Program-made: the position numbers and the translations under genes
Assembly (NCBI GenBank): GCA_018374355.1
Contig: JAHAFI010000014.1
Coordinates: 1-64,000 of the forward strand
From: Clostridiales bacterium
GTDB lineage: Bacteria > Bacillota > Clostridia > Lachnospirales > Lachnospiraceae
DNA: 64,000 bases
Direction: 5' to 3'
Notes under the pieces: model-generated
Told to the model about the DNA's origin: nothing
Database searches by the model: none
The model's input: only the letters and a program-made list of their open reading frames with translations
Shown: piece after piece, positions 50,305-57,514 of the stretch
How the letters are laid out: the number at the start of each line of letters is the position of its first letter
Position numbering within the stretch: the stretch's first letter is position 1

Positions 50305-50465
50305 TGAAGCCACAGGAAATAGGGAAAATGATGCGAGATTTACGTTCAGGTAAAGATGTTGTATGTCCGGAATGCCAGAAAGGGCGGATTCGTACACCAT
50401 ATAATCCGCAGACAAGCAAATTCTTTAAGTGTGATAAGTGTAATTTTATGATAAATGAGGATTGA
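50301..50465 (+). CDS. 54-residue zinc-ribbon protein next to the capsid HExxH domain
   Basis: ATG at 50301 overlaps the minor capsid stop (ATGATG, GGAGG 7 nt upstream). CPEC (about 22-25) and CDKC (about 45-48) form a zinc ribbon. Its coupling to the toxin-like domain makes a role as immunity or accessory protein conceivable, but many phages carry such ribbons. A terminator follows. Confidence 0.65.
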   Translation: MMKPQEIGKMMRDLRSGKDVVCPECQKGRIRTPYNPQTSKFFKCDKCNFMINED

Positions 50466-50510
50466 TACCACCCATTCTTCGGAGTGAGTGGTATTTTATT
50501 ACTCATTTTT
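50465..50510 (+). terminator. Terminator within the capsid operon
   Basis: ATACCACCCATTC, TTCG loop, GAGTGAGTGGTAT with one mismatch, followed by TTTTATTACTCATTTTT. It ends the terminase-portal-capsid transcript part, immediately before the palindromic leader element. Confidence 0.75.
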
Positions 50511-50512
50511 AT

Positions 50513-50538
50513 CCGGCTCGACGTCGAGCCAGAAAGGA
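50513..50538 (+). promoter_or_regulatory. Palindromic leader element, copy 2
   Basis: 26 nt identical to the integrase leader (24294-24269, minus strand), with the 16-bp palindrome GGCTCGACGTCGAGCC at 50515-50530 and the AGAAAGGA ribosome binding site. Here it precedes a small capsid-region gene. The same relation to Shine-Dalgarno and start codon in both copies argues against chance. Confidence 0.65.
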
Positions 50539-50544
50539 GGAGCC

Positions 50545-50826
50545 ATGAAATACAGGAAAAAGCCAATAGTAGTAGAAGCGTTCAAGCTGACTACAGATGT
50601 GGAAACAATCGCCCCTGATTGGTTCATACAGGCAGTTGTAGATGAAAAAGTCTGGATTGACCGTAGCATGGTGGACGGCCATATTTCAGTCTATGGATGT
50701 ACGATTCAGACGCTTGAAGGGAAGCTGCATGCGAAAATCGGCGATTACATCATCCGTGGGCTGAGGGGCGAGTTGTACCCATGTAAAACGGACATTTTTC
50801 AGAAAACATACGAGAGGGTAACCTAA
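50545..50826 (+). CDS. Small phage protein (PGDYG-like group), unknown
   Basis: 93 residues from the ATG at 50545 (AGGAGG 8 nt upstream). The start KYRKKPIVVEAFKLT and the GDYIIRGLRGELYPCKTDIF end with YERV are typical of a widespread small phage protein. Function unknown. The following 198 nt hold a possible weak terminator (near 50880-50910) and no gene. Confidence 0.75.
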   Translation: MKYRKKPIVVEAFKLTTDVETIAPDWFIQAVVDEKVWIDRSMVDGHISVYGCTIQTLEGKLHAKIGDYIIRGLRGELYPCKTDIFQKTYERVT

Positions 50827-51024
50827 GGAGGTGATCCAGTATCTCCCAGTCATGGGTTAAATGGCAGCAGTAAGCACGCAGGAATCTCCTGGGTGTTATT
50901 TTTATGTCCAATATTCTTACGACAATAAAACTGTGGAGAATACCCCCTGTGGTACGGGAATAAAACTGCCATGATCAGCGGAGACACCGCAATTATAAAC
51001 TGTGGTCAAAAGAAAGGAAATGAT

Positions 51025-51663
51025 ATGGAATTAAGAGAACTTTTAGGTGAAGAACTGTTCAGCCAGGTAGATGCAAAGATTCAGGAGCATAACAGTGGAG
51101 AGCCGGACAAGCTGAAGCATGTGCGTTATGCAGATCTTTCAGAGGGCAATTATGTAAGCAAAGAAAAATACACGAGCCTGCAGACAGAAGCAAACGGATA
51201 TAAAACCCAGCTTGGAGAAGCAAACACCACGATCCAGTCTTATAAAGATATGGATATGGATATCGATGGGATCCGGCAGTCAGCAAAGGACTGGGAGACA
51301 AAATACACTACAGACATGCAGGCTCTGCAGCAGACGCTGGAAAACGAAAGGATGATGCATGCAGCAGAACAGTTCCTGTCCGGCCAGAAAATCAAATCCC
51401 CGTTGTCCAGAAAGGCGATTCTTCAGGACTTCATGGCTCAGAAGCTGGAATTCAAGGACGGCAAGTTTACCGGAGCAGACGAGTACATGAAAAGAGTACG
51501 GGAGCAGTATCCGGACGAATTCGAAAAGGAATCGGAAAAACCCGATAAACCCTTTGTGCGTACGACAAAGAGCGGTTCAGGGAGAACGAATCCGGTTTCG
51601 GATGAAGCCGCCTACATCCAGCAGAAATATGGTAAAAACAAATATTGTACAGTAAAGGAGTAA
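51025..51663 (+). CDS. Phage scaffolding protein (GP20-like)
   Basis: 212 residues from the ATG at 51025, after AAAGGAAATGAT. Mostly coiled coil (about 50-120), with a C-terminal RTTKSGSGRTNP linker. Size, helical nature and position directly before the major capsid gene identify a scaffold that shapes the prohead. Confidence 0.85.
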   Translation: MELRELLGEELFSQVDAKIQEHNSGEPDKLKHVRYADLSEGNYVSKEKYTSLQTEANGYKTQLGEANTTIQSYKDMDMDIDGIRQSAKDWETKYTTDMQALQQTLENERMMHAAEQFLSGQKIKSPLSRKAILQDFMAQKLEFKDGKFTGADEYMKRVREQYPDEFEKESEKPDKPFVRTTKSGSGRTNPVSDEAAYIQQKYGKNKYCTVKE

Positions 51664-51670
51664 AAAGATT

Positions 51671-52540
51671 ATGGAATATGGTAACGTAAACGTATCTGAG
51701 AGATACAGCGCAATTGTAGCGCCAAACTTTTATTTTGATTCAATCTTCCAGCCGGGTCTGACCTACAGCGATCAGTTCCAGGGTGATGCAGATGGAGCAG
51801 GCGCAGTTAAGATTTTCAGACTGGCGGCCAAATCCGCAAAGGACCCGAAAGCCCCGGCATCCGATTTTGAGCATGGAAAAGCAGAAAACGAGCTGATTCC
51901 GTTGATGCTGAACAACCTGCAGCAGGAATCTACAAAAATCTATAATGTACAGGCTGAAGCAGTTCCGTATAACATGGCAGACGAGCACCTGTCCCAGTCT
52001 ACTTTAGTGTGTAGAGAAGGCTGGCAGATGTCTGGTATTGCCTGTCTGGTACATGAGGGAACGGTACTTAAAGACACAGAGGCCCTGACTGCGGCAAATA
52101 TCCGTTCAAAAATTATTTCCGGAAGAAAGGCGATCCGCAAACAGAAAGCTTCTGCAAACGTTGTTCTGGCTTCAGTGGATACCTACAGCACCATGCTCGA
52201 GCAGGCCGGTGATAAATTCACCCCGGTAACCAATGACGAGATCGTAAGAACCGGACAGATGGGATACTGGCTGGGTATGCTCTGGGTAGAGTGTAACATG
52301 ATGGATCTGTCTGCGGCAGCGAAATACTTCGACTACACCGGAACTCTTCGTACGGAAGACCTTACTCAGGTAGACTACATCATGTATGACTGGAGAGGCC
52401 TGCATATCGTGGATCTGTTATCCATGGCCCGTTTGAAAGATTCCGAGAACTTCAACGGAACACTGGCACAGGTGGAAATCTGCACCGGTTACCGTCTGGG
52501 CGATAAGAACTATGCAGTGGTAAAAAAACACAGCGCTTGA
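51671..52540 (+). CDS. Major capsid protein
   Basis: 289 residues. Starts MEYGNVNVSERYSAIVAPNF and contains GWQMSGIACLVHEG and VVLASVDTYSTMLEQAG, the pattern of HK97-fold capsid proteins of Clostridia siphoviruses. High GC and strong codon bias compared with neighbours, as expected for the most abundant product. Confidence 0.88.
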   Translation: MEYGNVNVSERYSAIVAPNFYFDSIFQPGLTYSDQFQGDADGAGAVKIFRLAAKSAKDPKAPASDFEHGKAENELIPLMLNNLQQESTKIYNVQAEAVPYNMADEHLSQSTLVCREGWQMSGIACLVHEGTVLKDTEALTAANIRSKIISGRKAIRKQKASANVVLASVDTYSTMLEQAGDKFTPVTNDEIVRTGQMGYWLGMLWVECNMMDLSAAAKYFDYTGTLRTEDLTQVDYIMYDWRGLHIVDLLSMARLKDSENFNGTLAQVEICTGYRLGDKNYAVVKKHSA

Positions 52541-52815
52541 TTGACTTAAAGGTTGCTTCAGTAGCAGGCAGCACGAGCGGTTCCACGGCGGTCACTGTGG
52601 AGCCGGAGCTTTCAAGCGGTAACAGCTACAAATACAAAGTTGCGGCTAATCCGACAATCCCGGCAGCGGGTCAGGAATGCAAAACGGGTTATACGGCGTG
52701 GGACGGTACATCAGAGATTACAGCAGCCACGGGACAGAAGATCGTTGTTGTGGAAGTCGATGCTGACAGCAGATGTGTTGGCGCTGGTCTCGCAGTCGTA
52801 GAGGCTATGGCGTAA
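52537..52815 (+). CDS. Small structural protein, probably head decoration
   Basis: 92 residues; TTG at 52537 overlaps the capsid stop (start uncertain). Ser/Thr/Ala/Gly-rich beta protein (GSTAVTVEPELSSGNSYKYK, then IVVVEVDADSRCVGAG). Position after the capsid gene and composition suggest a decoration or head-fibre component. Confidence 0.6.
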   Translation: MIDLKVASVAGSTSGSTAVTVEPELSSGNSYKYKVAANPTIPAAGQECKTGYTAWDGTSEITAATGQKIVVVEVDADSRCVGAGLAVVEAMA

Positions 52816-52827
52816 GGAGGAATTCGG

Positions 52828-53217
52828 ATGCAGTTATATGTGGGTTACCAATATTATGCAGAGACGTACAACGGAACAATGATTCCGGAAGAATTCTTCC
52901 CGAAAGCAGCCCGTGAGGCATCCGCATTTATCCGTGAAATTACCCATGACATGATTGTTGAGGTGACAGATGATATCAGGGATGCCGCCTGTGGCGTCGC
53001 AGAGGTATATTATTCGGAAGATAACAATCAAGGTGAAGGAAATGATCACCGGGAAGTGAAAAGCGAAAATACGGACGGATACAGCATTTCCTATGTGACA
53101 GAAGGAAAGGACGGAGAATCCAGAGAGGAAACCGTCAGGAGAAAGATGTATCTTGCTGCGAGGAAATATCTTATTCATACAGGGCTTTTATATGCGGGGT
53201 GGTATGATGGTGACTAA
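52828..53217 (+). CDS. Head-tail connector (gp6-like)
   Basis: 129 residues, helical with a loop of acidic residues. AREASAFIREITHDMIVEVT followed by IRDAACGVAEVYYSEDN and a final RKYLIHTGLLYAG match gp6/gp15-like head completion proteins. GGAGG precedes the ATG. Confidence 0.8.
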   Translation: MQLYVGYQYYAETYNGTMIPEEFFPKAAREASAFIREITHDMIVEVTDDIRDAACGVAEVYYSEDNNQGEGNDHREVKSENTDGYSISYVTEGKDGESREETVRRKMYLAARKYLIHTGLLYAGWYDGD

Positions 53218-53620
53218 TGCAAGCCTTACAATTTATAACCGGAAACTGAATCCGGAGACAAAAATGTATACATGGTCCCGGACGGTTCTTACGGCTGTCT
53301 GGTGGTATACCGACCAGAAGGTTCAGATGCTGGCGGGAGATAAAGGACTGAGCAGTGCGGATCTGTATAAAATCCGCATACCGAAAGAACACTTTTCGGA
53401 AGGATATCTTTCCCCGGAAGAATATGCAGCACTTTCGTACGGAAAGCATAAGCAGTATTGGACGGTAGAAAACGGTGATCTGTTTGCAAAAGGGACTGTC
53501 ATGGATGAAATCGAAAAGGAATCCGATCTGAAGAATAAGCGGTATCTTACAGGAAAGGTACTGAGCCATTCAGAGAACTTTTTCGGAAGGAATCCCCATA
53601 TCCGGATCGGAGGTGCGTAA
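53204..53620 (+). CDS. Phage head-closure region protein (DUF6751-like)
   Basis: About 138 residues; two adjacent ATGs at 53204 and 53207, inside the end of the connector gene. NASLTIYNRKLNPETKMYTW, WWYTDQKVQM and LTGKVLSHSENFFGRNPHIR are typical of a head-closure-position family I recall as DUF6751. Overlaps the next gene by one nucleotide. Confidence 0.75.
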   Translation: MMVTNASLTIYNRKLNPETKMYTWSRTVLTAVWWYTDQKVQMLAGDKGLSSADLYKIRIPKEHFSEGYLSPEEYAALSYGKHKQYWTVENGDLFAKGTVMDEIEKESDLKNKRYLTGKVLSHSENFFGRNPHIRIGGA

Positions 53621-53967
53621 TGGGTACCAATGTAAAATTGAATATTGATTCAGTGGATAAAATTTTGTTGAAGCGGTATCTAAATGAGAATGGAAAAGCA
53701 CAGCAGTTTTTTACACATGAAGTAAGGAGACTGAGTAAACCATATGTCCCGCGCCAGACAGGAGTGTTGGAAGATACAGCAGTAGAAAACATTGATTCCA
53801 TCGAGTATGTCCAGCCCTATGCAAGAAGACAATACTATGAAAACAGCGGGAAGAACAGAAGCAAAGCACCTCTGGCTGGTAAGAAATGGGATAAACGTAT
53901 GTGGGCTGACAGGGGAAAAGAAATCGTACAGTCTACAGCAAGATTTTGCGGAGGTAAAGCTGAGTAA
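53620..53967 (+). CDS. Minor capsid protein (HK97 gp10 / Minor_capsid_2 type)
   Basis: 115 residues. RLSKPYVPRQTGVLEDTA and the final MWADRGKEIVQSTARF fit the gp10-like tail-completion group: membrane-independent, basic, with a Pro-Arg-Gln/Thr-Gly-L motif. A weak terminator-like hairpin follows (53966-53998). Confidence 0.8.
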   Translation: MGTNVKLNIDSVDKILLKRYLNENGKAQQFFTHEVRRLSKPYVPRQTGVLEDTAVENIDSIEYVQPYARRQYYENSGKNRSKAPLAGKKWDKRMWADRGKEIVQSTARFCGGKAE

Positions 53968-54023
53968 AGGGATGTAGCAGGATACTATGTCCTTTTTTGA
54001 TACCTAAAAGAAAGGAACAGATT

Positions 54024-54722
54024 ATGAAACTAAAACTTGTAAAACAGGGAGAATTTTTAGGAACAACATGTGACTTCTATGTAGATGAAAAAGAAAACAT
54101 TTACATGAGCAGGACGCAGATCGGATATGCCTTACAGTATAAAGATCCGGCGAATGCGATTTTGAGAATTCATCAAAGGAATCATGAAAGACTTGATAAG
54201 ATGTCAGTAGATGTGAAGGGGTGTCAATTTGTCACCCCTTATATCAACAAGGACAAAAATGCACATACCTATATGTATAGGGAAAAAGGAATCTACGAAA
54301 TCTGCAGACATTCTAAGCAGCCATTAGCAGATAATTTTTACGATTGGGTTTATGAAACGATTTCTGCAATCAGGAGCAATGGTTATTACATAGCTTCCGA
54401 AAAAGACAACAAATGGCTGGGGATCCGGGAAGAATCCAAACAGGCCAGACGATATGAGACTGACCAGATTAAACTCTTCATTGAGTATGCTAAGGATCAG
54501 GGGAGCAAGAATGCTGATCGGTACTACACAATCATAACGAAGATGGTTAACGGTAAACTGGGGATTGGCAGTGGCCAGCGTGATTCCGTGTCGCAGGAGA
54601 CACTGATGGAAATAAAAGCATTGGAAACTCTTGTGAAAATGCGGATGCGTAAGCTGATGGATGAGAAAGTACCGTACAAGGAAATATATCGGGATGTGAA
54701 GAAAATGGTGGAGGAATTTTGA
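54024..54722 (+). CDS. Phage antirepressor (BRO-N type) within the head-tail operon
   Basis: 232 residues from the ATG at 54024, with AAAGGAAC upstream. BRO-N domain: YMSRTQIGYALQYKDPANAI then LRIHQRNHERLD and YMYREKGIYEICRHSKQPLA; C-terminal helical part ends in MVEEF. Antirepressors bind or bypass phage repressors. It is out of place among structural genes and stands beside hicAB, so the whole 53968-55548 segment looks like an insertion. Confidence 0.85.
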   Translation: MKLKLVKQGEFLGTTCDFYVDEKENIYMSRTQIGYALQYKDPANAILRIHQRNHERLDKMSVDVKGCQFVTPYINKDKNAHTYMYREKGIYEICRHSKQPLADNFYDWVYETISAIRSNGYYIASEKDNKWLGIREESKQARRYETDQIKLFIEYAKDQGSKNADRYYTIITKMVNGKLGIGSGQRDSVSQETLMEIKALETLVKMRMRKLMDEKVPYKEIYRDVKKMVEEF

Positions 54723-54775
54723 AAATATAAAGTCACTCTATTGTGAAAATACGTGTTAATAAGTACGGAAAGTTG

Positions 54776-54804
54776 TTGACACACGTATTTGCACGTGCTA
54801 TAAT
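54776..54804 (+). promoter_or_regulatory. Promoter of hicAB
   Basis: TTGACA (54776-54781), 17-nt spacer, TATAAT (54799-54804): perfect consensus. The spacer contains CACGT-ATTTGC-ACGTG, a likely operator for HicB; further ACGTG/CACGT-like elements occur upstream (near 54750). Confidence 0.88.
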
Positions 54805-54826
54805 AAAACCATGAAAGGAGAAAACA

Positions 54827-55012
54827 ATGAAAACATCAGAGCTTGTTAAGATACTCAAGAAAAATGATTGCTTCTTCGTTGAACATGGTAAGGAACATGA
54901 CAAATGGCACAGTGACCGGACGGGAAAAGACATACGCATTCCAAGACACGGAGGTAAAGAAATCCCAACCGGAACAGCAAACAGAATTTTAAAGGATGCA
55001 GGGCTGAAATAA
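54827..55012 (+). CDS. hicA: HicA toxin
   Basis: 61 residues, full length. dsRBD-like mRNA interferase of the HicAB pair. KTSELVKILKKNDC at the start, GKEHDKWHSDRTGKDIRIPR with the catalytic histidine region and HGGKEIPTGTANRILKDAGL are all typical. Own consensus promoter; AAAGGAG 9 nt before ATG. Confidence 0.93.
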   Translation: MKTSELVKILKKNDCFFVEHGKEHDKWHSDRTGKDIRIPRHGGKEIPTGTANRILKDAGLK

Positions 55013-55049
55013 GCCCTGCGGCATTAGGAGATATAGGGAGGTCAACAAC

Positions 55050-55451
55050 ATGGCAAAATATGTATATCCAGCAGTTTTTTCACCAGAAGAGAACGGTGCT
55101 TATTCGGTATTTTTTCCGGATTTAGAAGGATGTTATACGTGTGGAGATAATTTGCAGGATGCAATTATAATGGCAGAAGACGTATTAGCGTTTGTACTGT
55201 ATGATCAGGAAAGAGATGGGATAAATATTCCAGAACCATCGGAAGTAAATTCCATTCGTTTAAGCGAAGGAGAATTTGTAAATTATATTGCGTGTGATAC
55301 AATAGGGTATGCAAAGATGCATAATAATAAGGCGGTAAAGAAAACATTAACGCTTCCAGAGTGGTTAAATGAGACAGCAACAAATGCAGGACTGAATTTC
55401 TCACAGGTGCTTCAGGAAGCCTTAATGGCAAAATTAGGAATTTCCAGATAG
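55050..55451 (+). CDS. hicB: HicB antitoxin
   Basis: 133 residues. N-terminal degraded RNase H fold (YPAVFSPEENGAYSVFFPDLEG, then CYTCGDNLQDAIIMAEDVL) and a C-terminal ribbon-helix-helix region (KKTLTLPEWLNETATNAGL, NFSQVLQEAL). Neutralises HicA and probably represses the promoter upstream. Follows hicA by 37 nt. Confidence 0.93.
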   Translation: MAKYVYPAVFSPEENGAYSVFFPDLEGCYTCGDNLQDAIIMAEDVLAFVLYDQERDGINIPEPSEVNSIRLSEGEFVNYIACDTIGYAKMHNNKAVKKTLTLPEWLNETATNAGLNFSQVLQEALMAKLGISR

Positions 55452-55548
55452 ACATCGACATAATTTAGAACAAAGAGAGTCGGAGACGGCTCTCTTTTAA
55501 TATGGTGATTTATGGGATCGATGTCGATCACGAAAGTGGGTGAGATCA

Positions 55549-55983
55549 ATGAGCGTAATATCATCAATCCGAGATTTCATATTCGGCTGTCCATATCTGA
55601 ACGAGTTCGAAGAAACGTTTTCAAAACTTGATCTGGACAAGCTGGAAGAAGACGCTACCAGTTACATGGTAGAGAGTGTTCCGGCAGAACCAATCGTAAA
55701 GCGTTATACCAACGGTGATACCCGGCGCCGTGTGGCTTTCGCTTTCTGCAGCCGGGTATTTTACGGAGATGTTGAGAATATCGACACCTCCGATTTTTAT
55801 GAGAAATTTTCGGACTGGCTGGAGGAATGTACACGAAACAGAAGATTCCCAAAGCTGGATGAAAGCAAGGAAGCAATAAAAATCCGGGCAACAACCAATG
55901 GGTATCTGATGGATGCAGAGACCCATACAGCCCAGTACAGGATACAATGTGAATTTATTTATTATCAGAAAAGGAGACAGTGA
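55549..55983 (+). CDS. Tail completion / head-tail joining protein
   Basis: 144 residues from the ATG at 55549. RDFIFGCPYLNEFEETFSKL, SYMVESVPAEPIVKRYTNGD and the final YRIQCEFIYYQKRR match a conserved family that stands before the tail tube gene in Clostridia siphoviruses. Its leader contains a GATCGATGTCGATC palindrome (55516-55529) that resembles, but does not match, the 26-nt elements. Confidence 0.75.
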   Translation: MSVISSIRDFIFGCPYLNEFEETFSKLDLDKLEEDATSYMVESVPAEPIVKRYTNGDTRRRVAFAFCSRVFYGDVENIDTSDFYEKFSDWLEECTRNRRFPKLDESKEAIKIRATTNGYLMDAETHTAQYRIQCEFIYYQKRRQ

Positions 55984-55985
55984 TT

Positions 55986-56486
55986 ATGGCAGGAGCAAAA
56001 GCAAGAAACATGGAAGCGGATTACCTGAATATCGGAACCAAAGAGGAAGAAAAATATGTGCTGATGGGATTCGGTTTTACAAAAATCGATGATGCTCCCA
56101 GCGCACAGGTAAAATCCAGACGCTACGTGAATGATAAGGGCGCATCAAAATCTATCGGAAGCTATGACTGGAACGCACCTTATGAACTGGAGTTAATTGA
56201 GGAAGAAGAAGCCATTAACTTTATTGCAGAGATCGGCCGCAGGGAAAAAATCGGTACGGAAGCAGAAGCGGATTATGTCAAAGTGGATTTGGCAGGTACA
56301 AAAGGAGAAAAAGGTTATCCTGCAAGAAAACGCAGAGTGGCTATCGAAGTGGCAGAATTCACGGACAGCGACGGGGAAATCACCGGATCAGGAAATCTGC
56401 TCGGAAAAAGTGATTGGAAATTTGGCTTCTTTGATGTGAAAGCAAAAACTTTTACAGAAGAAACTGCAGCAGTAGCGGGAAACTGA
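55986..56486 (+). CDS. Major tail (tube) protein
   Basis: 166 residues from the ATG at 55986 (AAAGGAG upstream). Beta-rich, with KSRRYVNDKGASKSIGSYDW and YPARKRRVAIEVAEFTDSDG, consistent with the tube protein of long-tailed phages. Position before the tail chaperone genes supports it. Confidence 0.85.
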   Translation: MAGAKARNMEADYLNIGTKEEEKYVLMGFGFTKIDDAPSAQVKSRRYVNDKGASKSIGSYDWNAPYELELIEEEEAINFIAEIGRREKIGTEAEADYVKVDLAGTKGEKGYPARKRRVAIEVAEFTDSDGEITGSGNLLGKSDWKFGFFDVKAKTFTEETAAVAGN

Positions 56487-56558
56487 CAGCCAGCCACGAA
56501 AAAGCTGCAGAGGCGGCTGGAGATGACGTAGCAGCAGAAAAGATGGAGGTAAGTGGAA

Positions 56559-56900
56559 ATGAAGATTAACAGTGTAGAACTGGAACTGAATTATATGGAA
56601 GAACATACGAATAAACGCACGATCAAAGCTATTAAAAAAGTTCGTGAGGAAGCTGGAAAAGCAGATCAGACAAAAAAGCTTGATGAAAAAATTGCAATCA
56701 TGTGCGGTGCCATTAAAGACACATTTGATTCTGTTTTTGGTCAGGGAACAGGGGTATCTGTATGCGGTGCAGAAAATGACCTGCAGAAGCATGCGGATGC
56801 CTATGCAGAATTGATGGAAGAAATCGACCGGCAGGGCAAGCGCCTGAATGAAACTACGGCCCGAATTGCAAATATCTTTCCGGATGCAGGAGAGGAATGA
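56559..56900 (+). CDS. Tail assembly chaperone (gpG-like)
   Basis: 114 residues from the ATG at 56559, 8 nt after GGAGG. Helical. Stands between tail tube and Gp15-like/tape measure genes, where gpG-type chaperones lie. The next start codon overlaps its stop (ATGA), the same region where lambdoid phages use a frameshift, but I see no slippery heptamer here. Confidence 0.75.
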   Translation: MKINSVELELNYMEEHTNKRTIKAIKKVREEAGKADQTKKLDEKIAIMCGAIKDTFDSVFGQGTGVSVCGAENDLQKHADAYAELMEEIDRQGKRLNETTARIANIFPDAGEE

Positions 56901-57499
56901 GTTTCCTGACAGAGCTTCCTCCAAAGAGTTTATATGTTGATGGTGTGGAACATCCGATAGATACGGACTTCCGCACCATTTTACGTTACAGTAAACGACT
57001 GGATGAGGCAGAGAAAAATGATATGGGGCAAGTATATGAATGTCTGTCCATGGTGTATGTGAATGTTCCGGATAATATTCTGGAAGCAGCTTCCGCTTTG
57101 AATTGGTTTGTAAGATGCGGGAAAGAGGAGAAGAAAAAGAAACCATCAAATAAAGTGCTGGGGATTAATTCGAAAGAGCCTTTTGATTTTACAATTGACG
57201 GGGAGCTGATCTGGTCGGCATTCCGTAGAAATGATGTATACGGAATTGACCTTCATACGATTGAATATCTGCATTGGTGGAAATTTATAGCGATGCTCAA
57301 TGATCTTCACGGGAATACAAGGCTGAGCAAGGTGATGGATTACCGGACGATTGATACGAACAATGGAAATTATTCAAAGGAAATGAAAGCATTTTACGGG
57401 GCAATGCAGAAATATTATGAGATCCACAGGGAAGATGAACGGAATGAAGAATTGGTGGCGGCTCTGAAAGAAGGGCGCGACCCTACCCCATATCTGTAA
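56897..57499 (+). CDS. Gp15-like tail assembly protein
   Basis: 200 residues of the bacteriophage Gp15 family: PKSLYVDGVEHPIDTDFRTI, YGIDLHTIEYLHWWKFIAML and an acidic middle. It occupies the gpGT position upstream of the tape measure. Starts within the previous stop. Confidence 0.87.
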   Translation: MSFLTELPPKSLYVDGVEHPIDTDFRTILRYSKRLDEAEKNDMGQVYECLSMVYVNVPDNILEAASALNWFVRCGKEEKKKKPSNKVLGINSKEPFDFTIDGELIWSAFRRNDVYGIDLHTIEYLHWWKFIAMLNDLHGNTRLSKVMDYRTIDTNNGNYSKEMKAFYGAMQKYYEIHREDERNEELVAALKEGRDPTPYL

Positions 57500-57514
57500 G
57501 GCAGGTGAGTTTAA

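Noticed and set aside
55516..55529. Third copy of the palindromic leader element
   Set aside because: GATCGATGTCGATC resembles the core but differs at several positions and has other flanks; noted in the gene entry only.
56880..56905. Programmed frameshift joining the two tail chaperone genes
   Set aside because: The genes overlap by ATGA but no slippery heptamer is present; ordinary translational coupling explains it.
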